A DNA stretch of 64,000 nt. It comes from Acuticoccus kalidii (GTDB lineage Bacteria; Pseudomonadota; Alphaproteobacteria; Rhizobiales; Amorphaceae). The notes beneath the pieces are model-generated. The model saw nothing but the letters and a program-made list of their open reading frames with translations, had not been told where the DNA came from and did no database searches. Shown here in pieces: positions 37,041-45,955 of this stretch. Made by a program: the position numbers and the translations under genes. The number at the start of each line of letters is the position of its first letter. The stretch's first letter is position 1. The stretch is from assembly GCF_021556395.1 (NCBI RefSeq), contig NZ_JAKGCS010000007.1, positions 1 through 64,000 of the forward strand, read 5' to 3'.

Positions 37041-37880
37041 ATGACCGAGGTCGAGCTAGAGCGGCACAATCCTGCGAACCCGTCGACCACGTTTCCCGCC
37101 GTTTCCGGAGCCGAGACCTATTACGAAGATGCGCTCGCCGCACTCGGCGATTCCGTCGCCGCGCGTCGCCTCGTCGAGGAAGCACGGCCGCGTTATCTCG
37201 TCGAGAAGGTCGAGGAGGCGTGTGGCCGCCTCATCGTGGGCAAGCGTCTGATGCCGGGCGATATCGTCGTCCCGGAGGGGTTGCCGGAGGAGATCGCCAG
37301 CGTCAGCCGCCCGATTTGGCGTGAGGCGATGCAGCAGCTCACCGTGCGCGGCCTGGTGCGGGCGATCAAGCGCAAGGGCACGGTCGTGACCGAGGCCGAA
37401 CGCTGGAACGTCCTCGATCCGAAGGTTTTGCGCTGGCACAACCAGATGGGAACCTCTCACGAGATCGCGCGGGATCTGCGCGAATTCCGTCTGATGGTCG
37501 AGCCGACAGCGGCCGCCTTCGCCGCCGAGCGGGCGAGCGCGCAAGACATTGCCGAGCTCGAAGAGGCGCTCGCCTCCCTCGATTCCTATGTCGCCGGTAC
37601 GAGCGACGATCTCGTTGCCGCCCTCATGCTTCATGTCACGATCCTGCGCGCGAGCGGCAATCGGATGCTCGCCCGCCTCGCGCCGCTCATGGTGCAGGTG
37701 CTGTGCGGGATCTATCGGCCGATCACGTTGCCGATCGACCGCACGCTGATCGGCGAGATCAGCAAGGCGCACCACCCGCTCGTGCGTGCGATCGCCGAAC
37801 GGGACAGCGAAGCGGCGCGGCTTGCGATGCTGATGGTGATCGAACGCGGCCAACATCTTTTGTGCTCGCCAAAAGGGTGA
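37041..37880 (+). CDS. GntR-family transcriptional regulator, FadR/FCD type
   Basis: This 279-residue regulator has an N-terminal winged helix (residues about 50-120, PGDIVVPEGLPEEIASVSRPIWREAMQQLTVRGLV) and a C-terminal FCD ligand domain with metal-site histidines (ALMLHVTIL, KAHHPLVRAI). The recognition helix SRPIWREAM replaces the usual SRTPVREAL. It starts 10 bases before the degenerate M20 gene end of the intergenic gap, so the two are probably in one unit. Its target could be the nearby sugar importer or M20 genes. Confidence 0.87.
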   Translation: MTEVELERHNPANPSTTFPAVSGAETYYEDALAALGDSVAARRLVEEARPRYLVEKVEEACGRLIVGKRLMPGDIVVPEGLPEEIASVSRPIWREAMQQLTVRGLVRAIKRKGTVVTEAERWNVLDPKVLRWHNQMGTSHEIARDLREFRLMVEPTAAAFAAERASAQDIAELEEALASLDSYVAGTSDDLVAALMLHVTILRASGNRMLARLAPLMVQVLCGIYRPITLPIDRTLIGEISKAHHPLVRAIAERDSEAARLAMLMVIERGQHLLCSPKG

Positions 37881-37890
37881 TCGAGGCGGG

Positions 37891-39006
37891 ATGCCGTTCC
37901 ATGCACTCTCCGTCGACGCAGAGCGTCTGAGCGCCCTTCATGACGGGCTCGCCCGCTTCCGTGCGGGTCCGCCAAGCGAGGGCGGTGCCCGGACCGTTGA
38001 CGGTGACGCCGCCATCGCGGCCCGCCGCTGGTTCGCCGACGAGATGCGGCGCGACGGGCTCGCGGTCCACACGGATGCGGCCGGGACCGTGTTCGGCCGG
38101 CTCGGCCCGCCCGACGGCGCCTCGGTGATGATCGGCGCGCGCCTCGATGCCGGTGACGGAGCGCTCGGCTGTGCCGTCGGCCTCGAATGCGTCCGCGCGC
38201 TGCGGGCGGCCGGACGCATGCCGCGTCATCCGATCGACGTGGTGGCGACCACCGGCGCGCGTTGCGGACAGGGAAACGCCGGCGACGGTCCGGCCGGGTT
38301 AGAGACCGACGAGACAGCGCGACGGCGTGACGAGGCGATCCGCGCGTTCGTCGAGATCCACGCCGAAGCGGGGCCGGCGCTCGGCCACAGCACTGCGTCG
38401 GTCGGTGTCGTGCAGTCGCTGGCGGGGCGTTGCGCGGTCGAGGTGATGCTGTCCGGCCGTGCCGATCCGGCCGGAACGACGCCGATGGCGATGCGGGCCG
38501 ACGCCTTTGTCGGCCTCGCCGAGATCGGCGGCGCGCTCCGAACGATCGCCGAGCGGGTCGGGACCGAAGAGGCGCGGATCACGATCGGCCGGGTCGAGCT
38601 TGCGCCGAATGTGCCGGATGCGATCGTCGGCGATGCGACCTTCACCGTCCTCGTCCAAGACGTGACCCCGCGGGCGATGCTTGCGATGCGTGCCGAGATC
38701 GGCGCGGAGATCGCCCGCGCAGCGGTGCGCCATGGGCTGACATCGCGGATCGTGACGCGAGGGTGGGCCGAACCTCTGACGCTCGACAAGGCGCTGGCCG
38801 CGCGCCTCCTCGCCGAGGCGAGCACGCTCGGGATCGACGCGCGTGCGATGGTCTCCGGCGCCGCCCACGACGCGCGTTTCATGGCGGCGGTCGCGCCGAC
38901 AGGCGTGATCGCGATCCCGAGCCGCGAGCGGTTCGCGCAAGGGGCGGACATCCGTCCCGGCGCGACGCTCGCCCTCAACGGGCTCGCCGCGCTCGCGGAG
39001 GCGTAG
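37891..39006 (+). CDS. Degenerate M20/carbamoylase-family protein (probable pseudoenzyme)
   Basis: The protein (371 residues) is an intact frame homologous to allantoate amidohydrolase/N-carbamoyl amino acid hydrolases, with FVEIH, AGTTPMAMRADAF and GAAHDARF blocks conserved. Metal ligands are largely lost when compared with the neighbour at 39040-40293: GSHID becomes GARLD (His to Arg84), NEEG becomes a TTGARCG stretch, HAGTTPM has Pro at 193, and the final SHN histidine is missing (RERFAQ). Only His157 and some Asp remain. The lack of stop codons argues for a retained, non-hydrolytic protein. It follows the GntR gene by 10 bases. Confidence 0.75.
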   Translation: MPFHALSVDAERLSALHDGLARFRAGPPSEGGARTVDGDAAIAARRWFADEMRRDGLAVHTDAAGTVFGRLGPPDGASVMIGARLDAGDGALGCAVGLECVRALRAAGRMPRHPIDVVATTGARCGQGNAGDGPAGLETDETARRRDEAIRAFVEIHAEAGPALGHSTASVGVVQSLAGRCAVEVMLSGRADPAGTTPMAMRADAFVGLAEIGGALRTIAERVGTEEARITIGRVELAPNVPDAIVGDATFTVLVQDVTPRAMLAMRAEIGAEIARAAVRHGLTSRIVTRGWAEPLTLDKALAARLLAEASTLGIDARAMVSGAAHDARFMAAVAPTGVIAIPSRERFAQGADIRPGATLALNGLAALAEA

Positions 39007-39039
39007 GTCGGCCTCACGCCGCCGGGCGACGGGCTGCGG

Positions 39040-40293
39040 TCAGGCGCCGAGGGGACTGTCCGCGCTCGCGAGTTCGAGCACGGTCGCGAGGAGGACGTTC
39101 GCGCCGGCCTCGATCTCGTCCGGCGCGGTGTACTCGTTGATATTGTGGCTGAGCCCGTTCCGCGACGGAACGAAGATCATCGCCGTCGGGCAGATCGGGG
39201 CGAACATCTGCGCGTCGTGCCCCGCGCCGGAGGGCATCCGCTTGACGCCGAGCCCGAACGCTTCGGCATGGAAGGCGACGCGGTCGACGAGGCGCGGATC
39301 GAAGGCCACCGGCTCGAAGCGGGCGAGGGAGCGGGCGGCCATCGCGCAGCCTTCGCGCTCGACCGCCGCCTGGGCGCCTTCGTGAAGTCGGCGCTCGGCG
39401 CGGCGCAGCGCGTTCTCATCGGTATGGCGAAGGTCCACCGTCAGCGTCGCCGTCTCCGGCACGACGTTGACGAGGCCGGGCTCGACCGCGAAAGCGCCGA
39501 CGGTCGCGACCTGGGGCGGGCCCGCCTCGCGCGCGATCTCTCGGGCGAGGACGGCGATCTCGGCCGCGACGAAGCCGGCATCGTGCCGCATCGCCATCGG
39601 CGTCGTGCCGGCATGATTGGAGACGCCTTCGATCGTGAACTCGGTCCACGAGATCCCCTGAACGCCCGTCACCGCGCCGATCGCGATGCCTTCCTTTTCG
39701 AGAACCGGGCCCTGCTCGATATGAAGTTCCAGGAAAGCCGCCGGCTTCATCGCGCCGACGGGAAGGTCGCCGCGATAGCCGATCCGGTCGAGCTCCTCGC
39801 CGAGGCGGGCGCCGTCGATCCCTTTGACGCGCAGCATGTCCTCGAGCGGGAGGGCGCCGGTCTGTGTGCCCGAACCCATCATGTCGGGTGCGAACCGGGC
39901 GCCTTCCTCGTTGGTGAAGGCGGCGACGGCGATCGGGTGATGCGTCTCGATCCCGGCATCGTTCAAGGTGGCGACCACTTCGAGGCCGGCGAGGACGCCG
40001 AGCGCGCCGTCATAAAGGCCGCCGGTCGCAACGGTGTCGATATGGGAGCCGAGGAGGATCGGCGGCGCGGCGCTCGTGCCGGCGCGCGTGCCGATGATGT
40101 TGCCGATCACGTCGACTTCGACGGTGAGGCCAAGCTCGCGCATCCACGAGACGAGCCTGTCGCGGCCCGCTTTGTCGGCGTCGGTGAGGGCGAGACGCTT
40201 CACGCCGCCGCCATCCAAGGCCCCGATCTCGCCGAGTGCGGCAAGGCGCGACGTCAGCCGCCGCCCATCGATCCTGAGATTGGCGCTCATCAT
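39040..40293 (-). CDS. M20-family Zn-dependent hydrolase (allantoate/N-carbamoyl amino acid hydrolase type)
   Basis: This 417-residue metalloenzyme hydrolyses ureido or amide bonds such as allantoate, N-carbamoyl amino acids or ureidoglycolate-like compounds. The complete binuclear metal set is visible: His84 (GSHID), Asp95 (YDGALG), Glu129/Glu130 (NEEGARF), His191 (LHIEQG) and His383 (SHNINE). The dimer-contact His in NHAGTTPM is present. It starts at ATG 40293 or 40290. It is convergent with the degenerate paralog and divergent from the sugar importer. Confidence 0.9.
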   Translation of the reverse strand: MMSANLRIDGRRLTSRLAALGEIGALDGGGVKRLALTDADKAGRDRLVSWMRELGLTVEVDVIGNIIGTRAGTSAAPPILLGSHIDTVATGGLYDGALGVLAGLEVVATLNDAGIETHHPIAVAAFTNEEGARFAPDMMGSGTQTGALPLEDMLRVKGIDGARLGEELDRIGYRGDLPVGAMKPAAFLELHIEQGPVLEKEGIAIGAVTGVQGISWTEFTIEGVSNHAGTTPMAMRHDAGFVAAEIAVLAREIAREAGPPQVATVGAFAVEPGLVNVVPETATLTVDLRHTDENALRRAERRLHEGAQAAVEREGCAMAARSLARFEPVAFDPRLVDRVAFHAEAFGLGVKRMPSGAGHDAQMFAPICPTAMIFVPSRNGLSHNINEYTAPDEIEAGANVLLATVLELASADSPLGA

Positions 40294-40471
40294 GGTCTCC
40301 TTCGTCTTCCGCCGAGGCCGTTAGCATGGTTTCGCGCCCGCTGGCATCGCCGCCGGCCGAGACGGATCAGACGCAGAGATACGAATCGGCCTTCCGGCCC
40401 GCGTTTGGCGCCGCCGACCGAGGGAATCGCCCGGCAATCCGCACCTTTTGGCTTGACGTGCGAAGCGGTCA

Positions 40472-40495
40472 GTTGAAACACTCGTGGTTGAAACA
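40472..40495. promoter_or_regulatory. Direct repeat between M20 and sugar importer genes
   Basis: GTTGAAACA occurs at 40472-40480 and again at 40487-40495, 15 bases apart. TTGACG at 40453-40458 just upstream could be a -35. This is the only repeat in the 262-base divergent gap and is a candidate operator for the GntR regulator nearby, unproven. Confidence 0.35.
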
Positions 40496-40555
40496 AGAGC
40501 GCCGGCGGCCCGCGGCCAACGCGGGGTCATGATCCGGCGCCAGGGAGGAAACGCC

Positions 40556-41503
40556 GTGAACATCAAGAAATCCGCCCGTCGATTCGCGCCCCTCGTCATC
40601 GGCGCGAGCCTTCTCGCCGGCCCTGCGATGGCGCAGGATCTCACCATCGCGACGTCGGTGCCGAGCCTCGGCTTTCCGTTCTTCGTCCACATGGAGAACG
40701 AGTTGAACGCCGAAGCTGAAAAGCTCGGCGACATCGAGGTCCTCAACTATGACGGCCAGAATTCCTCGCCCAAGCAGACGGGGGACATGGAAGCCGCCAT
40801 CATTCGCGGCGTCGACGGGGTGGTGATCTCACCGCTCGACAGTGTCGCCATGGCACCGGCCGTGCGGCAGGTGGTGGAGGCCGGCATTCCCGTCGTCACG
40901 ATCGACCGGCGGGTCGACGGGGTCGAGGGGATCCTCTCCCATGTCGGCGCCGACAACGTGAAGGGCGGCGAGGCGCAGGGCGAGTTGATCATGAAGCTGT
41001 TCCCGGACGGGGCGCGCATCATCAACCTCCAGGGCCAGCCGGGCGCGAGCCCCGCGATCGATCGCAACAAAGGCCTGCACAACGTCCTCGACAAAGTGAG
41101 TGACAAATACGAGTTCGTCGCCGAGCAGACGGCGAACTTCGCCCGCGAAGAAGGCGCGTCCGTCACCGAGGGCATTCTCGGCGGTCTCGACACCCCGCCC
41201 GACGTGATCGTCGCCGCGAACGACGATATGGCGCTCGGCGCGATGCAGGTCGCCCAGGAGCGCGGCATCGACGCCGCCATCATCGGCTTCGACGCGCTGC
41301 CCGAGGCCCTCGCCGCGATCCGCGCCGGCACGCTGACGGCGACGATCGAGCAGATGCCCGGCGGTCAGAGCCGCAAGGCGATGGACACCATCGTCGCCTA
41401 TCTGCGGGACGGGACGGAGCCGGAAAAGCTCGTCCTTCTCACCCCGATCGCCATCACCAAGGACAATCTCGACAAGGCCGAGCGCCTCGGCGAGATCGAC
41501 TGA
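40556..41503 (+). CDS. Sugar ABC transporter, substrate-binding protein (ribose/LacI-like)
   Basis: This is a periplasmic binding protein of the ribose type (315 residues). The GTG at 40556 has GGGAGGAA upstream and begins a signal peptide ending at AMAQ. The mature chain shows VEAGIPVVTIDRRVDG, VGADNVKGGEAQGEL and VIVAANDDMALGAMQV, typical of pentose/polyol-binding folds. It is the first gene of the importer and is separated from the permease by a strong hairpin. The ligand is not readable. Confidence 0.9.
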   Translation: MNIKKSARRFAPLVIGASLLAGPAMAQDLTIATSVPSLGFPFFVHMENELNAEAEKLGDIEVLNYDGQNSSPKQTGDMEAAIIRGVDGVVISPLDSVAMAPAVRQVVEAGIPVVTIDRRVDGVEGILSHVGADNVKGGEAQGELIMKLFPDGARIINLQGQPGASPAIDRNKGLHNVLDKVSDKYEFVAEQTANFAREEGASVTEGILGGLDTPPDVIVAANDDMALGAMQVAQERGIDAAIIGFDALPEALAAIRAGTLTATIEQMPGGQSRKAMDTIVAYLRDGTEPEKLVLLTPIAITKDNLDKAERLGEID

Positions 41504-41575
41504 ACGCCGCCGCGCGGACCCTCGTGCGCCCGCAAAGGCGAGCCGCTTCCGCGGGCCGGTCCATGACACTTCGGC

Positions 41576-41603
41576 GCACCGCTCTCCGTCGCGGGAGCGG
41601 TGC
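41576..41603 (+). promoter_or_regulatory. Hairpin between binding-protein and permease genes
   Basis: A perfect 9-bp stem GCACCGCTC/GAGCGGTGC with a 10-nt loop lies just upstream of, or overlapping, the permease start. It can act as a stabiliser of the upstream message or as a translation brake for the permease. Confidence 0.5.
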
Positions 41604-41608
41604 CTTTC

Positions 41609-42631
41609 ATGTTCGAGGACTTGATGACGACGCGTGAACTCGGCCGGCCGAGCATCGACTATGTCGGCCTGTTGGCGCGCTTTGCCGCGCCGCTTTTCCT
41701 GCTCTTCCTGGTGGTGCTGTTCGCGGTCCTGGAGCCGCGCTTTCTGCATCCCTTGAACCTCATGAACATCCTGCGTCAGGTCTCAATCATGGGCCTCGTC
41801 GCGGTCGGGATGACGTTCGTGATCCTGACCGCGGGGATCGACCTTTCGGTCGGCTCCGTGGTGGCGCTCGCCGGGCTCGTCGGGGCCTATGTCGCAAAAG
41901 GCGGGCTCGACGATCGCTTCGCGGTCGGCGCGGCGGCGGCGGCGGGCAACCCGGTGATCCTTGCGGTGCTCGCGGCGGTGGCGGTCGGCGCGGCGTGCGG
42001 TGCGATGCAGGGGGCGGCGATCACGCGGCTGAGAGTGCCGCCCTTCGTCGTCACGCTCGGCGGCCTCACCGCCTTTCGCGGGCTCGCCTTGATCTTCTCC
42101 GGCGGCGGGCCGATCAGCGGCTTCTCTCCGGCCTTCGTGTGGTGGGGGCAGGGGCGCATCTACGGCGTTCCGGTGCCGGTCATCGTGTTCGCGCTCGTCG
42201 CGGCGGTTGCGCACATCGTGCTGCGTTATACCCGCTTCGGGCTGTGGATCTACGCGACCGGCGGCAACAGCGCCGCCTCCGAGCTCAACGGGGTACCGAT
42301 CCGCCGGGCGACCTTCTCGGCCTATGTGATCGTCGGGCTCCTGTCGGGACTTGCCGGCTTCATCCTCTCGGCCCGGCTCAATTCGGCCGAGGCGGTCGCC
42401 GGTCTGCAATTGGAGCTCGACGTCATCGCCGCCGTCGTCATCGGCGGCACGTCGCTGTTCGGCGGGATCGGGTCGATCTTCGGCACGGTCGTCGGCGTCG
42501 TGTTGATCGGGGTGTTGCGCAACGGGCTCGTTCTCATGAACGTGTCGTCCTTCGTGCAGCAGATCCTGATCGGCCTCATCCTCGTGCTCGCGGTGGCGGT
42601 CGACCAGCGCGCGGCGTTGCGTCGGAGCTGA
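41609..42631 (+). CDS. Sugar ABC transporter, permease (ribose type)
   Basis: This integral membrane permease of the RbsC family (about 340 residues) has many hydrophobic helices, the conserved GMTFVILTAGIDLSVGSVVALAG segment and the ELNG/RR cytoplasmic loop ASELNGVPIRRATFSAYV. Start choices are GTG 41600, ATG 41609 and ATG 41624; the last has GAGGA just upstream. The ATPase gene follows after three bases. Confidence 0.9.
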   Translation: MFEDLMTTRELGRPSIDYVGLLARFAAPLFLLFLVVLFAVLEPRFLHPLNLMNILRQVSIMGLVAVGMTFVILTAGIDLSVGSVVALAGLVGAYVAKGGLDDRFAVGAAAAAGNPVILAVLAAVAVGAACGAMQGAAITRLRVPPFVVTLGGLTAFRGLALIFSGGGPISGFSPAFVWWGQGRIYGVPVPVIVFALVAAVAHIVLRYTRFGLWIYATGGNSAASELNGVPIRRATFSAYVIVGLLSGLAGFILSARLNSAEAVAGLQLELDVIAAVVIGGTSLFGGIGSIFGTVVGVVLIGVLRNGLVLMNVSSFVQQILIGLILVLAVAVDQRAALRRS

Positions 42632-42634
42632 GCG

Positions 42635-43378
42635 ATGGCACCGGTTCTCGAACTCGAAGGCATCACCAAGCGGTTCGGCGCGATCGAGGCGATCCGCGGC
42701 ATCGACTTCGCGGTCGAGCCCGGCGAGGTCGTCGGCCTGATGGGGGACAACGGGGCGGGCAAGTCGACCCTTTGCCGGATCATCGCCGGCACCTTCGCGC
42801 CGACGACGGGGACGCTCCGCCTCAACGGCCACGAGGTCCATTTTCGCCGCCCCTCCGACGCACGGGAGGAGGGGGTGGAGATGGTCCATCAGGATCTCGC
42901 TTTGTGCGACAATCTCACCGCCGCGCTCAACGTTTTCCTGGGGCGCGAGATCACCTTCGGGTTCGGCCCGTTCCGTTTTCTCGACCGGGGGAAGATGCAG
43001 GCGCGGGCGGGCGAACTCTTCGCGGAGCTGAAGTCCGAGACGCGGCCCGGCGAACTCGTGAAGCGCATGTCGGGCGGCCAGCGTCAGGCCGTCGCGATCG
43101 CCCGCACGCGGCTGTCGGAGCCGAAGGTGGTGCTCCTCGACGAGCCGACCGCCGCGATCAGCGTGCGCCAGGTCGCCGAGGTGCTGGAGTTGATCCGCCG
43201 CCTGCGGGATGCGGGGATCGCGGTGATCCTGATCAGCCACCGCGCCCCGGACGTCTTCGCCGTATGCGACCGCGTCGCCGTATTGCGGCGCGGCGAGAAG
43301 GTGGCCGACAAGCCGGTCGGGGCGACCTCGCCGGAGGAGGTGACGGGCCTCATCACCGGCGCGATCGAATACGCCTGA
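42635..43378 (+). CDS. Sugar ABC transporter, ATP-binding protein
   Basis: This single-domain ATPase (247 residues) has Walker A GDNGAGKST, signature MSGGQRQAVAIARTRL, and Walker B VVLLDEPTAAIS with His in LISHRAP. RbsA-type sugar importers usually have a two-domain ATPase of about 500 residues; this one has only one domain and should work as a homodimer, as in the shorter FrcA/XylG-like variants. It follows the permease by three bases and is convergent with the mannitol-dehydrogenase-family gene. Confidence 0.9.
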   Translation: MAPVLELEGITKRFGAIEAIRGIDFAVEPGEVVGLMGDNGAGKSTLCRIIAGTFAPTTGTLRLNGHEVHFRRPSDAREEGVEMVHQDLALCDNLTAALNVFLGREITFGFGPFRFLDRGKMQARAGELFAELKSETRPGELVKRMSGGQRQAVAIARTRLSEPKVVLLDEPTAAISVRQVAEVLELIRRLRDAGIAVILISHRAPDVFAVCDRVAVLRRGEKVADKPVGATSPEEVTGLITGAIEYA

Positions 43379-43388
43379 GAGGCGCGCC

Positions 43389-44492
43389 TCAGGCGGCGCG
43401 GTCGATGATCGCGCCGACACGGGGCATCGGCAGCGCCTCCGGTCCGACCCACTCGCGGAAGGCCTTCATGCGCCGCATCACCTTCTGGCGGTGATTTTGG
43501 GCGATGTCGGCGAGGCGGTGATCGAGGAAGGGATTTTCCATCCGCTCCAGCGTCGTCGCGAGATAGGCGCGCGCCTCCTCGCCCATCCCCTTTGCCGCGA
43601 AACCGGGCAGGATCTCCTCGGCAAACAGCGCATCGAGCGCCGCCCGGTCCGGTCCGGCGACGATCTCGCGCACGACCTCCGCCTCCGGCGCCCCGCGCTG
43701 GCGCCAGAGATCGACGAGCGCGCTGTGGCCGAGATTGAGGATATAGAGCTTCAGCCGTTCATAGGGCTTCAGATCGTCGACCAATTTGACGTCCGAGTGG
43801 AGGCAGGGCGCCACGAGGCCGGGCGTCTTCTCGATCGCCCAGAGCGCATAGGGCTCCGCCACCGCGCCCGCAGGCTCGAGCGGCTCCGAAACGATTCGAT
43901 CGACGAGACTGTTGACCCAGATGCAGCCCTCCAGAAAGGCGAGAAGCCCATCATCGGCCCGGTTCGCCGCCGCGATCTCCATGATGCGCGCCTTCAGGAC
44001 CGCGCCGTTGTTGGAAATGAGCTCGGTCGGCATGATGGTGACGGGGGCGCCGCCGGTGCGATGGCGCGCGGCGAGGACGTGGAAGAGCTTTGCCGGATAG
44101 CTCATCGCCTGGGCGGGTTCGGGCGCCTCGTCGTCCGGCTTCGGCTCGAAGCCGGCATCGCCGGTGTTGGAGAGGATGATTTGCGCCTCTTCGCTGGCGA
44201 TGCGGACGATCTCGTCCCAATCGGTCGCGGTGGAGAGGGCGCGCGTCACGCTGTCGACGCGCCGTGTTTCGTCGACCACCGCACCATCGGAGAGGCCGCG
44301 AATGCGCACCTCATAACCACCCTCCCGCGTGAGGCCGGCGAGACGGTGCGCGCGGGCCGCGTCGCCGGACGATTGAACGACCGTCACGCGCCTCGGCTCA
44401 TTCGCTTCGCAGAAGAAGAGGTCGGCGTGGGCCTGGAGAAAGCGGCTGGTGCCGAATTGCAGGATCGGCGTCGCGTTGGGATGGGTGGACAA
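43389..44492 (-). CDS. Mannitol dehydrogenase family oxidoreductase (tagaturonate reductase-like)
   Basis: This 367-residue NAD(P)-dependent dehydrogenase resembles UxaB/mannitol dehydrogenase. The N-terminal FGTSRFLQAHADLFF matches the cofactor segment of tagaturonate reductases. The catalytic block reads YERLKLYILNLGHSALVD (Lys, Asn and His). It is shorter than UxuB or MtlD (usually over 450). Its place next to the ribose-type importer suggests that it acts on the imported sugar acid or polyol. Confidence 0.8.
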   Translation of the reverse strand: MSTHPNATPILQFGTSRFLQAHADLFFCEANEPRRVTVVQSSGDAARAHRLAGLTREGGYEVRIRGLSDGAVVDETRRVDSVTRALSTATDWDEIVRIASEEAQIILSNTGDAGFEPKPDDEAPEPAQAMSYPAKLFHVLAARHRTGGAPVTIMPTELISNNGAVLKARIMEIAAANRADDGLLAFLEGCIWVNSLVDRIVSEPLEPAGAVAEPYALWAIEKTPGLVAPCLHSDVKLVDDLKPYERLKLYILNLGHSALVDLWRQRGAPEAEVVREIVAGPDRAALDALFAEEILPGFAAKGMGEEARAYLATTLERMENPFLDHRLADIAQNHRQKVMRRMKAFREWVGPEALPMPRVGAIIDRAA

Positions 44493-44678
44493 GGCGTTCC
44501 TCTCTCGTGTTTGCGGCGGACATTATCGATAAGGCGACGAGGCGGGAAGAGCCGATCGCCGCGGCTCATGCGGCGCGGCGGGGCACGTACACGTTCTTTT
44601 CGAGCCCGGCCGCCGACGGGACTTGCGTAGGCCGTCATCTTCGGAGACTTGTCGAAAAGTTCGTGATGGAGGACGACG

Positions 44679-45785
44679 ATGGACGTGCGCGCAGCGGTGG
44701 CCTTCGAGGCCGGCAAGCCCCTCGAAGTGACGACGGTTCAGCTCGACGGCCCGCGAGAGGGCGAGGTCCTCGTCGAGGTGATGGCGACCGGGATTTGCCA
44801 CACCGACGAGTTCACCCGTTCCGGGGCCGACCCGGAGGGGATCTTCCCGGCCATTCTCGGCCACGAGGGCGCGGGGATCGTGCGCGAGGTGGGGCCGGGC
44901 GTGAAGTCGGTGAAGGTGGGCGACCACGTGATCCCGCTCTACACGCCCGAGTGCCGGGAGTGCGAATACTGCCTCAACCCGAAGACCAATCTTTGCCAGA
45001 AGATCCGCTCCACCCAGGGCGCGGGTCTGATGCCGGACGGATCGTCCCGTTTCTCGATCAACGGCGAGAAGGTGTTCCATTATATGGGCACCTCCACCTT
45101 CGCGAACTTCACCGTTCTGCCGGAGATCTCGGTCGCGAAGATCCACCCCGGGGCACCCTTCGACAAGGTTTGCTATATCGGCTGCGGGGTGACGACCGGG
45201 ATCGGTGCCGTCGTCAACACGGCGAAGGTGGAGCCCGGCTCCAATGTCGTGGTGTTCGGCCTCGGCGGGATCGGCCTCAACGTGATCCAGGGCGCGCGCA
45301 TGGTCGGCGCGAACATGATCGTCGGCGTCGACATCAACCCGGACCGCAAGGCCTGGGGCGAGAAGTTCGGGATGACCCATTTCGTCAACCCGAAGGAGGT
45401 CGGCAACGTCGTCGAGGCGATCGTCGAGCTCACCAAAGGCGGGGCCGATTATTCGTTCGAGTGCATCGGCAACGTCACGACGATGCGTCAGGCGCTCGAA
45501 TGCGCCCACAAAGGGTGGGGCGAATCGATCATCATCGGCGTCGCGGGCGCGGGTCAGGAGATCTCGACGCGTCCTTTCCAGCTCGTCACCGGCCGCTCCT
45601 GGCGCGGCACCGCCTTCGGCGGCGCGCGTGGCCGCACGGACGTGCCGAAGATCGTCGACTGGTACATGCAGGGCAAGATCGACATCGACCCGATGATCAC
45701 CCACACGATGCCCCTCGAGGATATCAACAAGGGCTTCGATCTGATGCACCATGGGGAGAGCATTCGCGGTGTCGTGATCTATTGA
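44679..45785 (+). CDS. frmA: S-(hydroxymethyl)glutathione dehydrogenase / class III alcohol dehydrogenase
   Basis: This 368-residue zinc enzyme oxidises S-(hydroxymethyl)glutathione in formaldehyde detoxification and also reduces S-nitrosoglutathione. Catalytic zinc ligands include Cys40 (GICHTDE) and His62 (GHEGAG). The structural zinc site is [15 protein letters not shown] (residues 92-106). The cofactor motif [13 protein letters not shown] is present. No S-formylglutathione hydrolase gene is adjacent. It is a single-gene unit. Confidence 0.94.
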   Translation: MDVRAAVAFEAGKPLEVTTVQLDGPREGEVLVEVMATGICHTDEFTRSGADPEGIFPAILGHEGAGIVREVGPGVKSVKVGDHVIPLYTPECRECEYCLNPKTNLCQKIRSTQGAGLMPDGSSRFSINGEKVFHYMGTSTFANFTVLPEISVAKIHPGAPFDKVCYIGCGVTTGIGAVVNTAKVEPGSNVVVFGLGGIGLNVIQGARMVGANMIVGVDINPDRKAWGEKFGMTHFVNPKEVGNVVEAIVELTKGGADYSFECIGNVTTMRQALECAHKGWGESIIIGVAGAGQEISTRPFQLVTGRSWRGTAFGGARGRTDVPKIVDWYMQGKIDIDPMITHTMPLEDINKGFDLMHHGESIRGVVIY

Positions 45786-45955
45786 TCACAGCGTGACGGG
45801 CGAGGCGCGGGCCTCGTCCGGACCAATGGCGGGGCGGCGCGAGGCGCTCCGCCACCGACGGCGCCCGCCGTCACGGTTTGGACACCGATCCTTTCGAAAA
45901 GCATCATTCGCTTCGCCTCTTCGGATGACTATATCGGTCGCCTACGGAGGCAAGA

